Virus record (IMG/VR): IMGVR_UViG_3300030419_006472
Location: 1 to 64,000 of that record
Reading direction: 5' to 3' (one strand)
DNA from: a virus
DNA length: 64,000 nt
Shown here: positions 43,502-52,075 of the stretch, piece after piece
How positions within the stretch are numbered: the first letter of the stretch is position 1
How the letters are laid out: every line of letters starts with the position of its first letter
Notes under the pieces: generated by a model
Databases searched by the model: none
What the model saw: only the letters and a program-made list of their open reading frames with translations
What the model was told of the DNA's origin: nothing
Translations under genes and position numbers: made by a program

Positions 43502-44117
43502 TTTTAAAAAAACCTACCTTTCCTTCTACGATTTTAAATAAATTTTCTTTCCCGAAATAATGATCTGAATATGTTTTTTCAATGCCTCTATTATAATCAT
43601 CTATAACAATAATGCCATCTTCTTTTATCAATGAATAAGCGGAAAAAATACTACTCATCCGACCTGGTCCATCATATGGCCGTGGTGGTTGATGACCTAA
43701 CGGGCCATCTACAATTATAAAATCCCATAAAACATCCGTAACTTCAGAGGGTAAATCAATTTTAATTTCTTCCTCGTCAAAAAATGAATCATCTCTAACA
43801 CCGAGATTTATTTGATGATAATCTTGTATCTTTGTTTTATAATTTATATGATGTACCGTTAATTCATTAGTATTCTCAAAATATGAACAATCTTCTGTGC
43901 TTTTATTTGAAATTTTATCTATCCAAGATTGATCATTTTCTAAAAAAACTGTTACACCCTTAATGTTTAAGTTTTGCCACAAATGAGAGTCGTCTCCTAA
44001 ACCGAAAACTAATAAATTACAAGGACAGTGTGGCTCTAACTCTTTAGCTATTTCAGTATACTGAACATGACTCATTAAACCACGACCATATTTTGAAACT
44101 AATTCTTTATAACTCAT
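43485..44117 (-). CDS. IRX15/GXM-like (DUF579) polysaccharide methyltransferase
   Basis: The 210-residue protein resembles the plant IRX15/GXM family, which puts 4-O-methyl groups on glucuronic acid in xylan. Marks are NLLVFGLGDDSHLW (34-47), VFLENDQSWI (57-66), FIIVDGPLGH, PGRMSSIFSAYSLIKED and VIDDYNRGIEKTYSDH. The SAM site is the first block. Finding this fold in a phage points to methylation of an acidic sugar. Overlaps with both neighbours show co-transcription. Confidence 0.7.
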   Translation of the reverse strand: MSYKELVSKYGRGLMSHVQYTEIAKELEPHCPCNLLVFGLGDDSHLWQNLNIKGVTVFLENDQSWIDKISNKSTEDCSYFENTNELTVHHINYKTKIQDYHQINLGVRDDSFFDEEEIKIDLPSEVTDVLWDFIIVDGPLGHQPPRPYDGPGRMSSIFSAYSLIKEDGIIVIDDYNRGIEKTYSDHYFGKENLFKIVEGKVGFFKNGKKG

Positions 44118-45072
44118 TTAGCTGTGTATATATTCTCTTCGCCCATACTAACGGATCATAAAGCCTGTCAAATTCTTGTTTCGCCTTTAATGCCATTTCG
44201 TTTCTCTTCTTAGAAGATGATAGCTGTCTAAATGCTTTTAGCCATCCGTGTTTATCTGCGGCAATTAAGCCGTGCTCAGGGTTTCCTAGAATATGTAAGT
44301 TACTCGGAGTCAGATCTGTTACAACAGGTAGACCTAACTGATGAAAAACAAACGCTCTACCGCTGTTAGATTTGTTTTTAAACCTAACTACATAATCCGT
44401 ATCATATGCTCCAGTATCAATAACCTGATCTCGTTTATAATCATCTACATATGTAGCATTAGGACATAATCCTATATCAGCCGATAAAATATCCTGAGCT
44501 ATTGTACCTGCATTCCATTGTTTATATTTTATTTTTATATCTGGTCGACCTATTTGCCAGTCAAACTCCGGATGTCCGTGAATAATAAGCAGCTCAATTT
44601 CTCTCTCTTTGGAAAATTCTTCTAATGCTAGTTTAACATGCGGGTCAAACTTAGCTAAATGAGGGTAGTGACCATGAAAGCAAAAGCGTAATACGTCTGT
44701 ATCAGTGTGTTCTTTTATATCTTTATTTTGAAATAGCTCTTCAATTAGTGGATATAGTAATACGTTTTTGTTTGTCGATAAACTCGCCTGTTCTTCTATT
44801 GACCCTACGATAAGAAAATCACAGTAGTCATAAGTATCTACTTTCGGATTTATCAACCCTACCTTTTTCCACGGGCATTGTTGTTTTACAGCACGTGCTA
44901 TGTTTATCTCACCCTTTACAACAATAACAATCTCTTCATCTCCAATATCATGAGCAATCTGAGAGGGTATATTTAATTGTTGAAAATAATTATTAAGATC
45001 ATGAATCCAGATCCTGTAAGAACCTGTGTTGAAGTCACGATGATTTGTAAGAAATGTTATTCTTTTCTCCAT
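44107..45072 (-). CDS. GT-B type glycosyltransferase
   Basis: The 321-residue protein starts with RITFLTNHRDFNTGSYRIWI and has a C-terminal donor-type region: DIGLCPNATYVDDYK, then NKSNSGRAFVFHQLGLPVVT, where the GT4-like E is not obvious. The layout is that of a GT-B transferase. It overlaps the methyltransferase genes on each side. Confidence 0.6.
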   Translation of the reverse strand: MEKRITFLTNHRDFNTGSYRIWIHDLNNYFQQLNIPSQIAHDIGDEEIVIVVKGEINIARAVKQQCPWKKVGLINPKVDTYDYCDFLIVGSIEEQASLSTNKNVLLYPLIEELFQNKDIKEHTDTDVLRFCFHGHYPHLAKFDPHVKLALEEFSKEREIELLIIHGHPEFDWQIGRPDIKIKYKQWNAGTIAQDILSADIGLCPNATYVDDYKRDQVIDTGAYDTDYVVRFKNKSNSGRAFVFHQLGLPVVTDLTPSNLHILGNPEHGLIAADKHGWLKAFRQLSSSKKRNEMALKAKQEFDRLYDPLVWAKRIYTQLNEL

Positions 45073-45656
45073 AGTATGTTAACTTTTTTATTATTATCAG
45101 GGTTATCAAATATTTTTACAATAGTCAGACCGTAACCATAAGGTAATGTTGTTCCATCGTGTTTATATTTTTTAATTAAATCGCTATTTGCTAGACCTCG
45201 TCTCATTTCAGGACCAAGATCATAATGAGCTGTATCATGTACTAAAACTAATCCTCCACTTTTAACATATGGAGCTATATTATTTAAATCTTTAGTAACT
45301 TCTACATCAGTATGAGAACCATCGTGTAGTACAACATCATAACATTCACTATGATCTAAAGTAGGTACAACATCTAAAGAGTCTCCTAGGCAAAACGACC
45401 ATATATCCTTACTATCAGCTACAAAATCATCAGGAATATCTTCTCGCTCAGATAAAGGCCTTTTATCTACACTGGTTATCTTACCACCAGTTACCTTTAA
45501 CGCTTCAACCATTGATCGAGTCGAAAAACCACAACCAAATTCAAATACATTCTTGGACTCCATTCCTAAAACAATAGAATATAAGGTGAGATAATGTCTT
45601 GTTAATCCTGTATCATTTAAATGATGTTTTTGTACTATAAAATTTAAATCGTGCAT
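45057..45656 (-). CDS. SAM-dependent methyltransferase (Methyltransf_24-like)
   Basis: The 199-residue protein has SAM motif I in NVFEFGCGFSTRSMVEAL (about 37-54), an acidic residue in ITSVDKRP, and YDVVLHDGSHTDVEV and GGLVLVHDTAHYD, which fit the class of sugar and secondary metabolite methyltransferases called Methyltransf_24. It lies 7 bases downstream of the GT/methyltransferase fusion gene. Confidence 0.75.
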   Translation of the reverse strand: MHDLNFIVQKHHLNDTGLTRHYLTLYSIVLGMESKNVFEFGCGFSTRSMVEALKVTGGKITSVDKRPLSEREDIPDDFVADSKDIWSFCLGDSLDVVPTLDHSECYDVVLHDGSHTDVEVTKDLNNIAPYVKSGGLVLVHDTAHYDLGPEMRRGLANSDLIKKYKHDGTTLPYGYGLTIVKIFDNPDNNKKVNILWRKE

Positions 45657-45663
45657 ATTACTT

Positions 45664-47331
45664 TTATGTTTTTTTAATTACAACCTCTTTGTTAAGTGTT
45701 AGAAATTCTTGATAAGTAATATCACTCTCATTAATCACTTCTGTATTAGGAGGTAATAGATCAAAAAAATCAGTTTGAATGTTTTTTATGTCATAAACAG
45801 CATACTTATCATTATCCATAAAAAGCTGTAAATGCAATAACGCAAAACCACCTGGCTTTAATACTCGTATCATCTCAGAGCAAAATTTCGAAGGATATAA
45901 TGCATGATCAAGAACATTAGTAAAAATAAAATCAAATGTCTCGTCTTTAAAATCTAAATTATGAAAGTCACCTTCAATAACTAATGGCTCACATGCAACT
46001 AAATCTACACCTATTGCATCTTTATTTAAATCCTTTAAAGCTTGAACCTCCTGACCTGTTCTCGCACCAATACATAAACACTTATTACCAATATACTTTA
46101 TATTTTTATCAAAAACTTTTCTAAACCCTGAAGTTTTATAATCCCATTCTTTGGTTAACCAGGTTTTTCTTTTTTCAGGGTCATTAGTTTTCTCTTTCTG
46201 TAACTCTACGTAATCTTCATACTTATTAAAAGATCGATTTGTGTGAGGAGCGCGAATTTGTTCTAATAAATTTACAACACGTGTAGCATATTGTTCTTGA
46301 GTAAAGTCTCGAGTATACTCAAGACCTTTCTTAACAAGTTTATTTCTCTCTTCATCGTTTTCTAAATAGTAAACAAGCTTTTTAATAATTTCCTGATCAG
46401 ACATTTGCATGTTTATTTCAATTAAAAATGATTTTAATTTTTTAACATCTTCAGGATGATCATCATACAAATCTCCCGCTAAAGCAGTACCACACATAGG
46501 TACTTCTATATACTTTCCAAATCTAGAATTAGGTGCTCCGCTATCAGTAATAATAATTTTAGCTGAATTTATTTTATTAGCAAAATCAATTGCATACTTA
46601 TCAGTATATGCATCGGAGTGTGAGCCACCGACATGAGGAATAACACCACACTTATACTTAGACGGCATAAGATTGAGTAATCTTGCCATTCTAGCTCGTA
46701 GAGGGTAATGTTCCCCTAACATAGTTGTAACGTTTGTTGCACCTACTAACGCAACATCATATTTCTTCTCTATTTCAGGTTTAGGTTTAAATATACTCGC
46801 TTCGGCGCTATGAGGAATCCACGTCATACATTTAATATTTTTAAATAATTTTGAATATAGTGTAGCATGTTCTGGGGAGGACTTAAAAAACTCTAATAAT
46901 CTTCTATATTCTACGTAATCATTATAATGATGACATATAACAACATTAGCATTACTGTCGGTTATTTCTTTTAACGTCCATTCTTTGTCGTACATTTCAT
47001 TATATCGAATACATTTATAAAACTTTATTTCTTCAAAACCAGATATCTCTAAAGGTTTATACCCGATAACCAAATGACAAACTGTAACCTGTTGATTAGT
47101 TCCTTCAATACGCTTTCCTTCAATAATATTATAAATATTATCTTGTGGAGATAAATTAGAATCCCAATTATCCCATCCAGGACCGGTATATATCCCGTTG
47201 ACATTAGTATGGTTAAACAGAGCGCGTATAGAATGGAATCTAATACGAGACATTTTAGTATCGAAATACTCTTTTTTAATTAAAAATACTATATTATACT
47301 GATCAGTTTGTTCTTCTAATGTCAACAGCAT
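45664..47331 (-). CDS. Fusion of GT-B glycosyltransferase and class I methyltransferase
   Basis: The 555-residue protein has an N-terminal and central glycosyltransferase part, with WIPHSAEASIFKP, YDVALVGATN and NSRFGKYIEVPMCGTALAGD, typical of GT-B enzymes that close with DFTQEQYATRVVNLL near residue 345. From about residue 420 a methyltransferase follows: IGNKCLCIGARTGQEV, AIGVDL and FIFTNVLDHALYPSKFC. It may add and methylate a sugar in one step. It overlaps the GT32-like gene by 29 bases. Confidence 0.72.
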   Translation of the reverse strand: MLLTLEEQTDQYNIVFLIKKEYFDTKMSRIRFHSIRALFNHTNVNGIYTGPGWDNWDSNLSPQDNIYNIIEGKRIEGTNQQVTVCHLVIGYKPLEISGFEEIKFYKCIRYNEMYDKEWTLKEITDSNANVVICHHYNDYVEYRRLLEFFKSSPEHATLYSKLFKNIKCMTWIPHSAEASIFKPKPEIEKKYDVALVGATNVTTMLGEHYPLRARMARLLNLMPSKYKCGVIPHVGGSHSDAYTDKYAIDFANKINSAKIIITDSGAPNSRFGKYIEVPMCGTALAGDLYDDHPEDVKKLKSFLIEINMQMSDQEIIKKLVYYLENDEERNKLVKKGLEYTRDFTQEQYATRVVNLLEQIRAPHTNRSFNKYEDYVELQKEKTNDPEKRKTWLTKEWDYKTSGFRKVFDKNIKYIGNKCLCIGARTGQEVQALKDLNKDAIGVDLVACEPLVIEGDFHNLDFKDETFDFIFTNVLDHALYPSKFCSEMIRVLKPGGFALLHLQLFMDNDKYAVYDIKNIQTDFFDLLPPNTEVINESDITYQEFLTLNKEVVIKKT

Positions 47332-48052
47332 CGTACTTTTGTTTTAATTGTTCATAAATTGATGTTTCAGGGAATTGTCCGTGCTTATCTATACCTAACC
47401 TACGCCATGCTTCATTCCATAAATGTAATCCGTATATACTATTACTAGGCTTCATTACTTTACCTGGAGTGATGAATAAATTTGATCTAAAGGGAGCAAT
47501 AAAACAAAAAGTATGTATAGGTTTAATATACTCATTATAATTAAATTTGTTTACAGCTTCATTCAATAACCTAGGACCGACAATTCCCCACTCTAATGTT
47601 TTTTTATCTTTCTTTAAACACTCATTATAACAATAATCCATTAACTTATCTCCCTTCGGACATTTAATGGCTCCTGTGTTTAATATAGGCTTATGTGTAT
47701 CGTAGTCTTCCTCTGAGCAAAATACATATTCGTCTTCAAAGTCCCATGGTTGTAAGCAGACCATATCAGTATCAACCCACCAGCCTCCCTTTTCGTACAA
47801 TAGTTTATACCGAAAATAATTAGAAAAAGCAGAATATGAACCCTTACCAGGCCCTACTTGATAAGCAAAAACATCTTCTTTAGGAAGAATATCCTTACCG
47901 TCTTTTATGATAACACCATCTGGTACATTCTTTATGTCTTCATAACAATATAAATGAATTTCCATATCGTTTTTAACAAACGAATTTAAAGACAAAATCT
48001 CCATACATGAAAGTGTATCTCCGATCCATAATGTTTGAATAATATTGCTCAT
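47303..48052 (-). CDS. GT32-like glycosyltransferase
   Basis: The product is 249 residues from the ATG at 48052 (MSNIIQTLWIGDTLS); the frame extends to 48100, but the chosen ATG overlaps the upstream stop codon as ATGA. The GT32/capsular DxD motif is FRYKLLYEKGGWWVDTDMVC. NTGAIKC and LHLWNEAWRRLG are also family marks. Such enzymes add sugars to mannose or LPS-type acceptors. Confidence 0.8.
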   Translation of the reverse strand: MSNIIQTLWIGDTLSCMEILSLNSFVKNDMEIHLYCYEDIKNVPDGVIIKDGKDILPKEDVFAYQVGPGKGSYSAFSNYFRYKLLYEKGGWWVDTDMVCLQPWDFEDEYVFCSEEDYDTHKPILNTGAIKCPKGDKLMDYCYNECLKKDKKTLEWGIVGPRLLNEAVNKFNYNEYIKPIHTFCFIAPFRSNLFITPGKVMKPSNSIYGLHLWNEAWRRLGIDKHGQFPETSIYEQLKQKYDAVDIRRTN

Positions 48053-48852
48053 AACTCTAATTGATCTCTCCAAATCCTTAAAATACCAACATTCGACCAC
48101 AAACTTTGTTCTATAATATTTTCATTACCATGAAAATTTACATCAGTTAACTTACACTCATCAGATACAAGAGAGGCATTTTCGGATAATGACGAATGAT
48201 ACACGTCAGTTATGGTATCATATATTGTTTGTTTCTCTTCTACATAACCAATTAGTTTAACTTGTTTAGAATATTTCTCAATAACAGGTCTTACATCACT
48301 TTCATAATAATCAGGATCATTAATTGTACCGTATATTCGAATATCAGTATGACCGTCTTTTATGGCTCTCTCTATAGAAACATGTACTTGTTTATTTTTA
48401 TCGATACTGCCTATAATACCGGCAATTTTTTGTTTAGGTTTGTTACAGGGTTTTAAATCTTCATTTACATTACCGCAAATAAACCAAGATAAATTTTTTA
48501 TTGTATGAGCTTCGTGCCATAGTAACTGCTGTTTATTTAAAAAATGTATTTTATCAAAAATATGAACAGGTGTTTGCTTTAACGGATATAGATCTTTTTC
48601 GTGTAAACTTAAAATAAATTTATCAACATTAGGTCTAGTTTTTCTTACATGTAAAAAGTGATATATAACTTTATCTGATTCTTTCGTGGTCGCAGTCTGT
48701 AACTTTGCACCATTACATTTATCGAGATGCCAGTCGTGAGGACCGTACATTATACATTCATGACCGTTGTTATTAAATAAGTTGCATAAATTAATAAATG
48801 CTGTAGTAGAACCACCGGGATTACTCCATCCTGTAAATATTTTTATCACCAA
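48049..48852 (-). CDS. Glycosyltransferase of GT4/GT1 type
   Basis: The 267-residue protein begins with the glycine loop IKIFTGWSNPGGSTTAFINL and has IAGIIGSIDKNKQVHVSIER and VKLIGYVEEKQTIYDTI, as in GT-B enzymes. It starts with GTG at 48852; no ATG is in range. It begins the long minus-strand glycan run. There is a 54-base gap to the divergent PhoH gene. Confidence 0.65.
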   Translation of the reverse strand: MVIKIFTGWSNPGGSTTAFINLCNLFNNNGHECIMYGPHDWHLDKCNGAKLQTATTKESDKVIYHFLHVRKTRPNVDKFILSLHEKDLYPLKQTPVHIFDKIHFLNKQQLLWHEAHTIKNLSWFICGNVNEDLKPCNKPKQKIAGIIGSIDKNKQVHVSIERAIKDGHTDIRIYGTINDPDYYESDVRPVIEKYSKQVKLIGYVEEKQTIYDTITDVYHSSLSENASLVSDECKLTDVNFHGNENIIEQSLWSNVGILRIWRDQLEL

Positions 48853-48889
48853 TAACTGTTAATTATTGATTTCCATCTAGGTAAATTGC

Positions 48890-48897
48890 AATAAATA
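48890..48897 (+). promoter_or_regulatory. Late-promoter-like AATAAATA box
   Basis: AATAAATA ends 9 bases before the PhoH ATG at 48907. Confidence 0.35.
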
Positions 48898-48906
48898 TTT
48901 AAAGAT

Positions 48907-49707
48907 ATGGCTAGAAAAGGACGTTCCGCGTCGGTTTCTAACTCAACTAAAAAGACTGCATTAAGTGGCAGACGAGTTAGTAAGAAAAAATTAGTTAACA
49001 ATAAGGAAATTAAAGAAAGTATAGAAAAAAATACATTCCTAAATTTTGATGTTAAACAAAAATATGAAATAACACCCGTTCACGAACAATTCCTTGAGAC
49101 ATGTTTTAAGGATATATGTAGAATGGCGTTAGTCGACGGACCTGCCGGGTCGGCAAAGACATATTTATCAGTATATGTCGCATTACAATTATTACGTACA
49201 CAAAAAGTACAAGAAATTATCTACATACGAAGTATTGTAGAGTCAGCATCAAAAAGCATGGGGTCGTTACCAGGAGAAGTTGATGATAAATTTTTACCGT
49301 GGTGTTTTCCGTTATTTGAAAAATTAAATGAATTTTTAGATAAGTCTTTATCTTCTAGCCTAATAACTGAACAATATATTAAATGTGTACCGGTAAACTA
49401 CGTACGTGGTTTAACGTTTAACAACGCTTGTGTTTTAATTGATGAAGCGCAAAACTTAACCTCCGGGGAATTAACTACAATTTTAACACGGTTTGGCGAA
49501 AATACGAAATATATAATAACCGGAGATACACAGCAAAGTGATATAGGAAGTAAGACTGGTTTTAAGTCGATTTTAAATGCATTTAATACAGAGGAGTCCT
49601 ATAAACACGGTATATGTACGTTTAAATTTAATGAATTAGATATTGTACGATCTGAAATATTAAAATATATTGTAAAAGTGCTGAGAGATTTAAAGATGGA
49701 AGCTTAA
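48907..49707 (+). CDS. phoH: PhoH-like P-loop ATPase
   Basis: The 266-residue protein has a PhoH domain after a basic N-terminus of about 60 residues. Walker A is ALVDGPAGSAKTYLSVYVAL (about 76-95), then KSMGSLPGEVDDKFLPW, Walker B ACVLIDEAQNLT and KYIITGDTQQSDIG. PhoH ATPases/nucleases are common in marine phages, with an unsettled role in phosphate stress or RNA metabolism. It lies between the glycan region and the deazaguanine genes and is convergent with the next gene. Confidence 0.9.
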   Translation: MARKGRSASVSNSTKKTALSGRRVSKKKLVNNKEIKESIEKNTFLNFDVKQKYEITPVHEQFLETCFKDICRMALVDGPAGSAKTYLSVYVALQLLRTQKVQEIIYIRSIVESASKSMGSLPGEVDDKFLPWCFPLFEKLNEFLDKSLSSSLITEQYIKCVPVNYVRGLTFNNACVLIDEAQNLTSGELTTILTRFGENTKYIITGDTQQSDIGSKTGFKSILNAFNTEESYKHGICTFKFNELDIVRSEILKYIVKVLRDLKMEA

Positions 49708-49881
49708 AGCTTTACGAATTCTTTCTAATAATGTTTTTTTGTTTTGACCACTTTCAACTAGTCGAGAATATTCTAATTTAAATGCATCAATAAATTCTTG
49801 TGATAATTCAAATTTACGTGGATAAAATGAACGCACCTGTCTAGTCATATATCGTTCACATAATTTATCATAATCCGTCAT
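49690..49881 (-). CDS. Small protein of unknown function
   Basis: The 63-residue basic helical protein (DYDKLCERYMTRQVRSFYPR) is of no family I recognise. Its end overlaps the PhoH end by 18 bases. An AATAAATA box lies 5 bases before its ATG. It may be part of the late set and is 4 bases downstream of the kinase gene. Confidence 0.5.
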   Translation of the reverse strand: MTDYDKLCERYMTRQVRSFYPRKFELSQEFIDAFKLEYSRLVESGQNKKTLLERIRKALSFHL

Positions 49882-49885
49882 ATAA

Positions 49886-50644
49886 TTATTTATTCATACG
49901 ACTCGCCTTATCTTTCTCGATTTGCTCTTCTAATGCTTTTCGTAAATGAGAATGCTCTGTAGGATCTACATCTGCCCACGCACCACTTAATGCTTTCATG
50001 TCAGATAGCATATCTTCATCGATAAGATCTCCCCCAGGATGTATATCTCCCTCAGCATCAATATAAAGTTTAAGTATTTGTATACGTTCTCTCTGACTGC
50101 CAAATACTTCTATAATACCAGGTTTATCATCTTTAATAAAAAACACACTTGAATCATTATTCATGTATTCTCGGTGCATAGCTTTAAAGATATTATCTAC
50201 TTCCTCTATAACTTTAAGGTTAGTGTCCCGTAGATCATCTTCTGTTAATTCAACAGGAGCGACCTTTGTTATAGGTGTGAAAAATATAATATCTAAATCA
50301 CGAAAACTCTCTCTAACGAGAGGAATACATTCCTGTACAAAATCATCATCTATATCTAACTCGGTCTGTTCGGTTGCCCACATGCTATATACAAGATTAT
50401 CTAATGGACATCTATCAAAAATTACATTATCAGAGCTACGATATTTCTTTTGCTCTTTAATCATAAAATCTAATATTTTCTTTTGTGTTTTTTTATTAGT
50501 TTTTGATGAATGCTCGAGATCATTTTCTTTAATAATGTCTCTATACGTCTTTTTAGGGGTAGTGTAACTCGGCCATTGCTCTAAGAAGTCTTTAATTAAA
50601 GTAGTTTTACCCTGACACGCAGTTCCACTAATTGCAATCCTCAT
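49886..50644 (-). CDS. P-loop nucleotide kinase-like protein (AAA_28)
   Basis: The 252-residue protein has Walker A in IAISGTACQGKTTLIKDFLE (3-22), a kinase-type DR motif VIFDRCPLDNLVYSMW and IIFFTPITK. The C-terminal 55 residues (DPTEHSHLRKALEEQIEKDK) are helical and charged. It lies 20 bases downstream of queE and may be co-transcribed; a TATAAATA box is 9 bases upstream. It resembles the kinase in the dpdA operon in layout. The substrate is unknown. Confidence 0.7.
   Translation of the reverse strand: MRIAISGTACQGKTTLIKDFLEQWPSYTTPKKTYRDIIKENDLEHSSKTNKKTQKKILDFMIKEQKKYRSSDNVIFDRCPLDNLVYSMWATEQTELDIDDDFVQECIPLVRESFRDLDIIFFTPITKVAPVELTEDDLRDTNLKVIEEVDNIFKAMHREYMNNDSSVFFIKDDKPGIIEVFGSQRERIQILKLYIDAEGDIHPGGDLIDEDMLSDMKALSGAWADVDPTEHSHLRKALEEQIEKDKASRMNK
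49887..49894 (-). promoter_or_regulatory. Late-promoter-like AATAAATA box
   Basis: AATAAATA ends 5 bases before the ATG at 49881 and overlaps the kinase stop codon region. Confidence 0.35.
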
Positions 50645-50653
50645 ATTAATTAA

Positions 50654-50661
50654 TATTTATA
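50654..50661 (-). promoter_or_regulatory. T4-type late promoter box TATAAATA
   Basis: Exact TATAAATA on the minus strand ends 9 bases before the ATG at 50644, between queE and the kinase gene. Confidence 0.45.
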
Positions 50662-50664
50662 TAG

Positions 50665-51426
50665 TTACACTTTTAAGGCCATATCCCATACTAGTAAATG
50701 TAGCCTAGGGCTAAAATTAAAGTGATGCTTTTTAGCTAATTCTGCAACCATAGGAGCAACTTCAATATGCTCTTTTCTACTACCAGCGCAAGGCATTAAC
50801 CAAACACGACCTGTAGGTATATCAAATTTATCAACATACTTTTTCATCACTTCATCTAAATCTGATTCTTTACTTATGACGAATTTAAAACCAGATCCTT
50901 GATTTGCATGCCATTCTAGTACATTAGGTTTATATCTCCTATTTTCTGGGTCACCATTATTACTAAGCTTAGGAGAAGTAGTAAATGTAGCACCAATTCT
51001 AACCCATTCTTTATCTGGCATAATTGTAGCGTTGGTTTCAAAATCAATTCTAGGTACCCAACCCCATTCTACCTCCATATATGCTAAAAACCTAAGCAAC
51101 GCAGGCTGCTGTACTAAGGGCTCACCACCTGTAATCTTCCATATAGCTCCGTTATATAAATGCTTTTCAAAACCTTCCTGTTCTAAGTGTTGTAATAAAT
51201 CAGCATTTGTAATTCTATTCTTAACGCTCCAAGATATATAACTATCACAACCATTGGGAGAATCTTCTGAAGCGAAACCTTGACATGTAAGGTTACACAT
51301 AGATAATCGCATAAATACCGAAGGGTATCCTACAAACTCTCCTTCTCCTTCCACAGTATAAAATACTTTATCGTCAGATAATAGTATTGTCTTATCACTA
51401 AGATCGTCTTTATAAAGATTTGTCAT
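50665..51426 (-). CDS. queE: QueE, 7-carboxy-7-deazaguanine synthase
   Basis: The 253-residue radical SAM enzyme turns 6-carboxytetrahydropterin into 7-carboxy-7-deazaguanine. The N-terminal VFYTVEGEGEFVGYPSVFMR (21-40) and ITGGEPLVQQPALL (98-111) are QueE marks. The cluster Cys are C44, C48 and C60, spaced CX3CX11C, unlike the common CX3CX2C. Length and the C-terminal LMPCAGSR motif fit. It overlaps the small gene after queD by 17 bases, so queD and queE form a unit. Confidence 0.85.
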   Translation of the reverse strand: MTNLYKDDLSDKTILLSDDKVFYTVEGEGEFVGYPSVFMRLSMCNLTCQGFASEDSPNGCDSYISWSVKNRITNADLLQHLEQEGFEKHLYNGAIWKITGGEPLVQQPALLRFLAYMEVEWGWVPRIDFETNATIMPDKEWVRIGATFTTSPKLSNNGDPENRRYKPNVLEWHANQGSGFKFVISKESDLDEVMKKYVDKFDIPTGRVWLMPCAGSRKEHIEVAPMVAELAKKHHFNFSPRLHLLVWDMALKV

Positions 51427-51559
51427 TTAAATATAAGTCTTTTATGTCACGGGACTTCGGTTCTACTTCCTTCTTCTTAGGCTTGTCCCATTTTATATCG
51501 TCCCAGTTATCATTGACTTTACTGGTATCCTCTTTTCGGCGCTTACTACCTTTACTCAT
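51410..51559 (-). CDS. Small charged protein between queD and queE
   Basis: The 49-residue product starts at the ATG at 51559 (MSKGSKRRKED), 2 bases after the queD stop; the frame extends further but would run into queD. It is very rich in Lys, Asp and Glu (WDDIKWDKPKKKEVEPKSRD) and probably disordered. The overlap with queE suggests translational coupling. Function is unknown. Confidence 0.5.
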   Translation of the reverse strand: MSKGSKRRKEDTSKVNDNWDDIKWDKPKKKEVEPKSRDIKDLYLNDKSL

Positions 51560-51561
51560 TA

Positions 51562-52041
51562 TTAATCTACTGTAGCTGAAAGTGCAGACCATACTGCAGT
51601 TGTATCTTCTACTTCATAAATAGCAGAATTATTTTCATGTTCGAAAACTTCTACTCTTTTACACCAACATCTATCATCAGTTAGTTCTTTTACATACTCA
51701 TCAGCAGTTCGCCAGCAATATTCAGCAAACTTTTCAATACCAACACCATCCATAATTCTTAAATCTACAATATCATCGTCGTTTAACATCTTAAAGGCTC
51801 TTATTGCAGGGTCGTCGGCGGCAATTACAGTGGTGTGATCGAATTGATGTTGGAGTTTCTTTTTAAGATCTTTTAATCCACCGAAGTCAACAACCCAATT
51901 ATTCTCATCTAACTCTTTAGCTCCAAACCAAAATTTACCAACCAACCGATAACCGTGTACAAACCGGCAATGCGATGTAGCTTTAGGCTGTCTGAACGCA
52001 CAACTACCTAATTCAATAATTTTAGTACTAGAAAAACTCAT
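51562..52041 (-). CDS. queD: QueD, 6-carboxytetrahydropterin synthase
   Basis: The 159-residue protein is of the QueD/PTPS family, which turns dihydroneopterin triphosphate into 6-carboxytetrahydropterin. Marks are CAFRQPKATSHCRFVHGYRL (14-33) with C25, DFGGLKDLKKKLQHQFDH (52-69) and the late FEHENNS (133-139). Zinc is usually held by three His with an HGH pair; here HGY is seen and the first His appears replaced by F16, with H24 nearby. This looks like a phage-type variant. It has a near-perfect early promoter. Confidence 0.82.
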   Translation of the reverse strand: MSFSSTKIIELGSCAFRQPKATSHCRFVHGYRLVGKFWFGAKELDENNWVVDFGGLKDLKKKLQHQFDHTTVIAADDPAIRAFKMLNDDDIVDLRIMDGVGIEKFAEYCWRTADEYVKELTDDRCWCKRVEVFEHENNSAIYEVEDTTAVWSALSATVD

Positions 52042-52047
52042 AAAATA

Positions 52048-52075
52048 ATTATATATTATTCTTCTTTTTTGTCAA
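52048..52075 (-). promoter_or_regulatory. Consensus early promoter for queD-queE
   Basis: On the minus strand: perfect TTGACA, 16-base spacer, perfect TATAAT, then 6 bases to the ATG at 52041. No Shine-Dalgarno sequence is present. It is the best sigma70-type promoter in the window. Confidence 0.75.
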
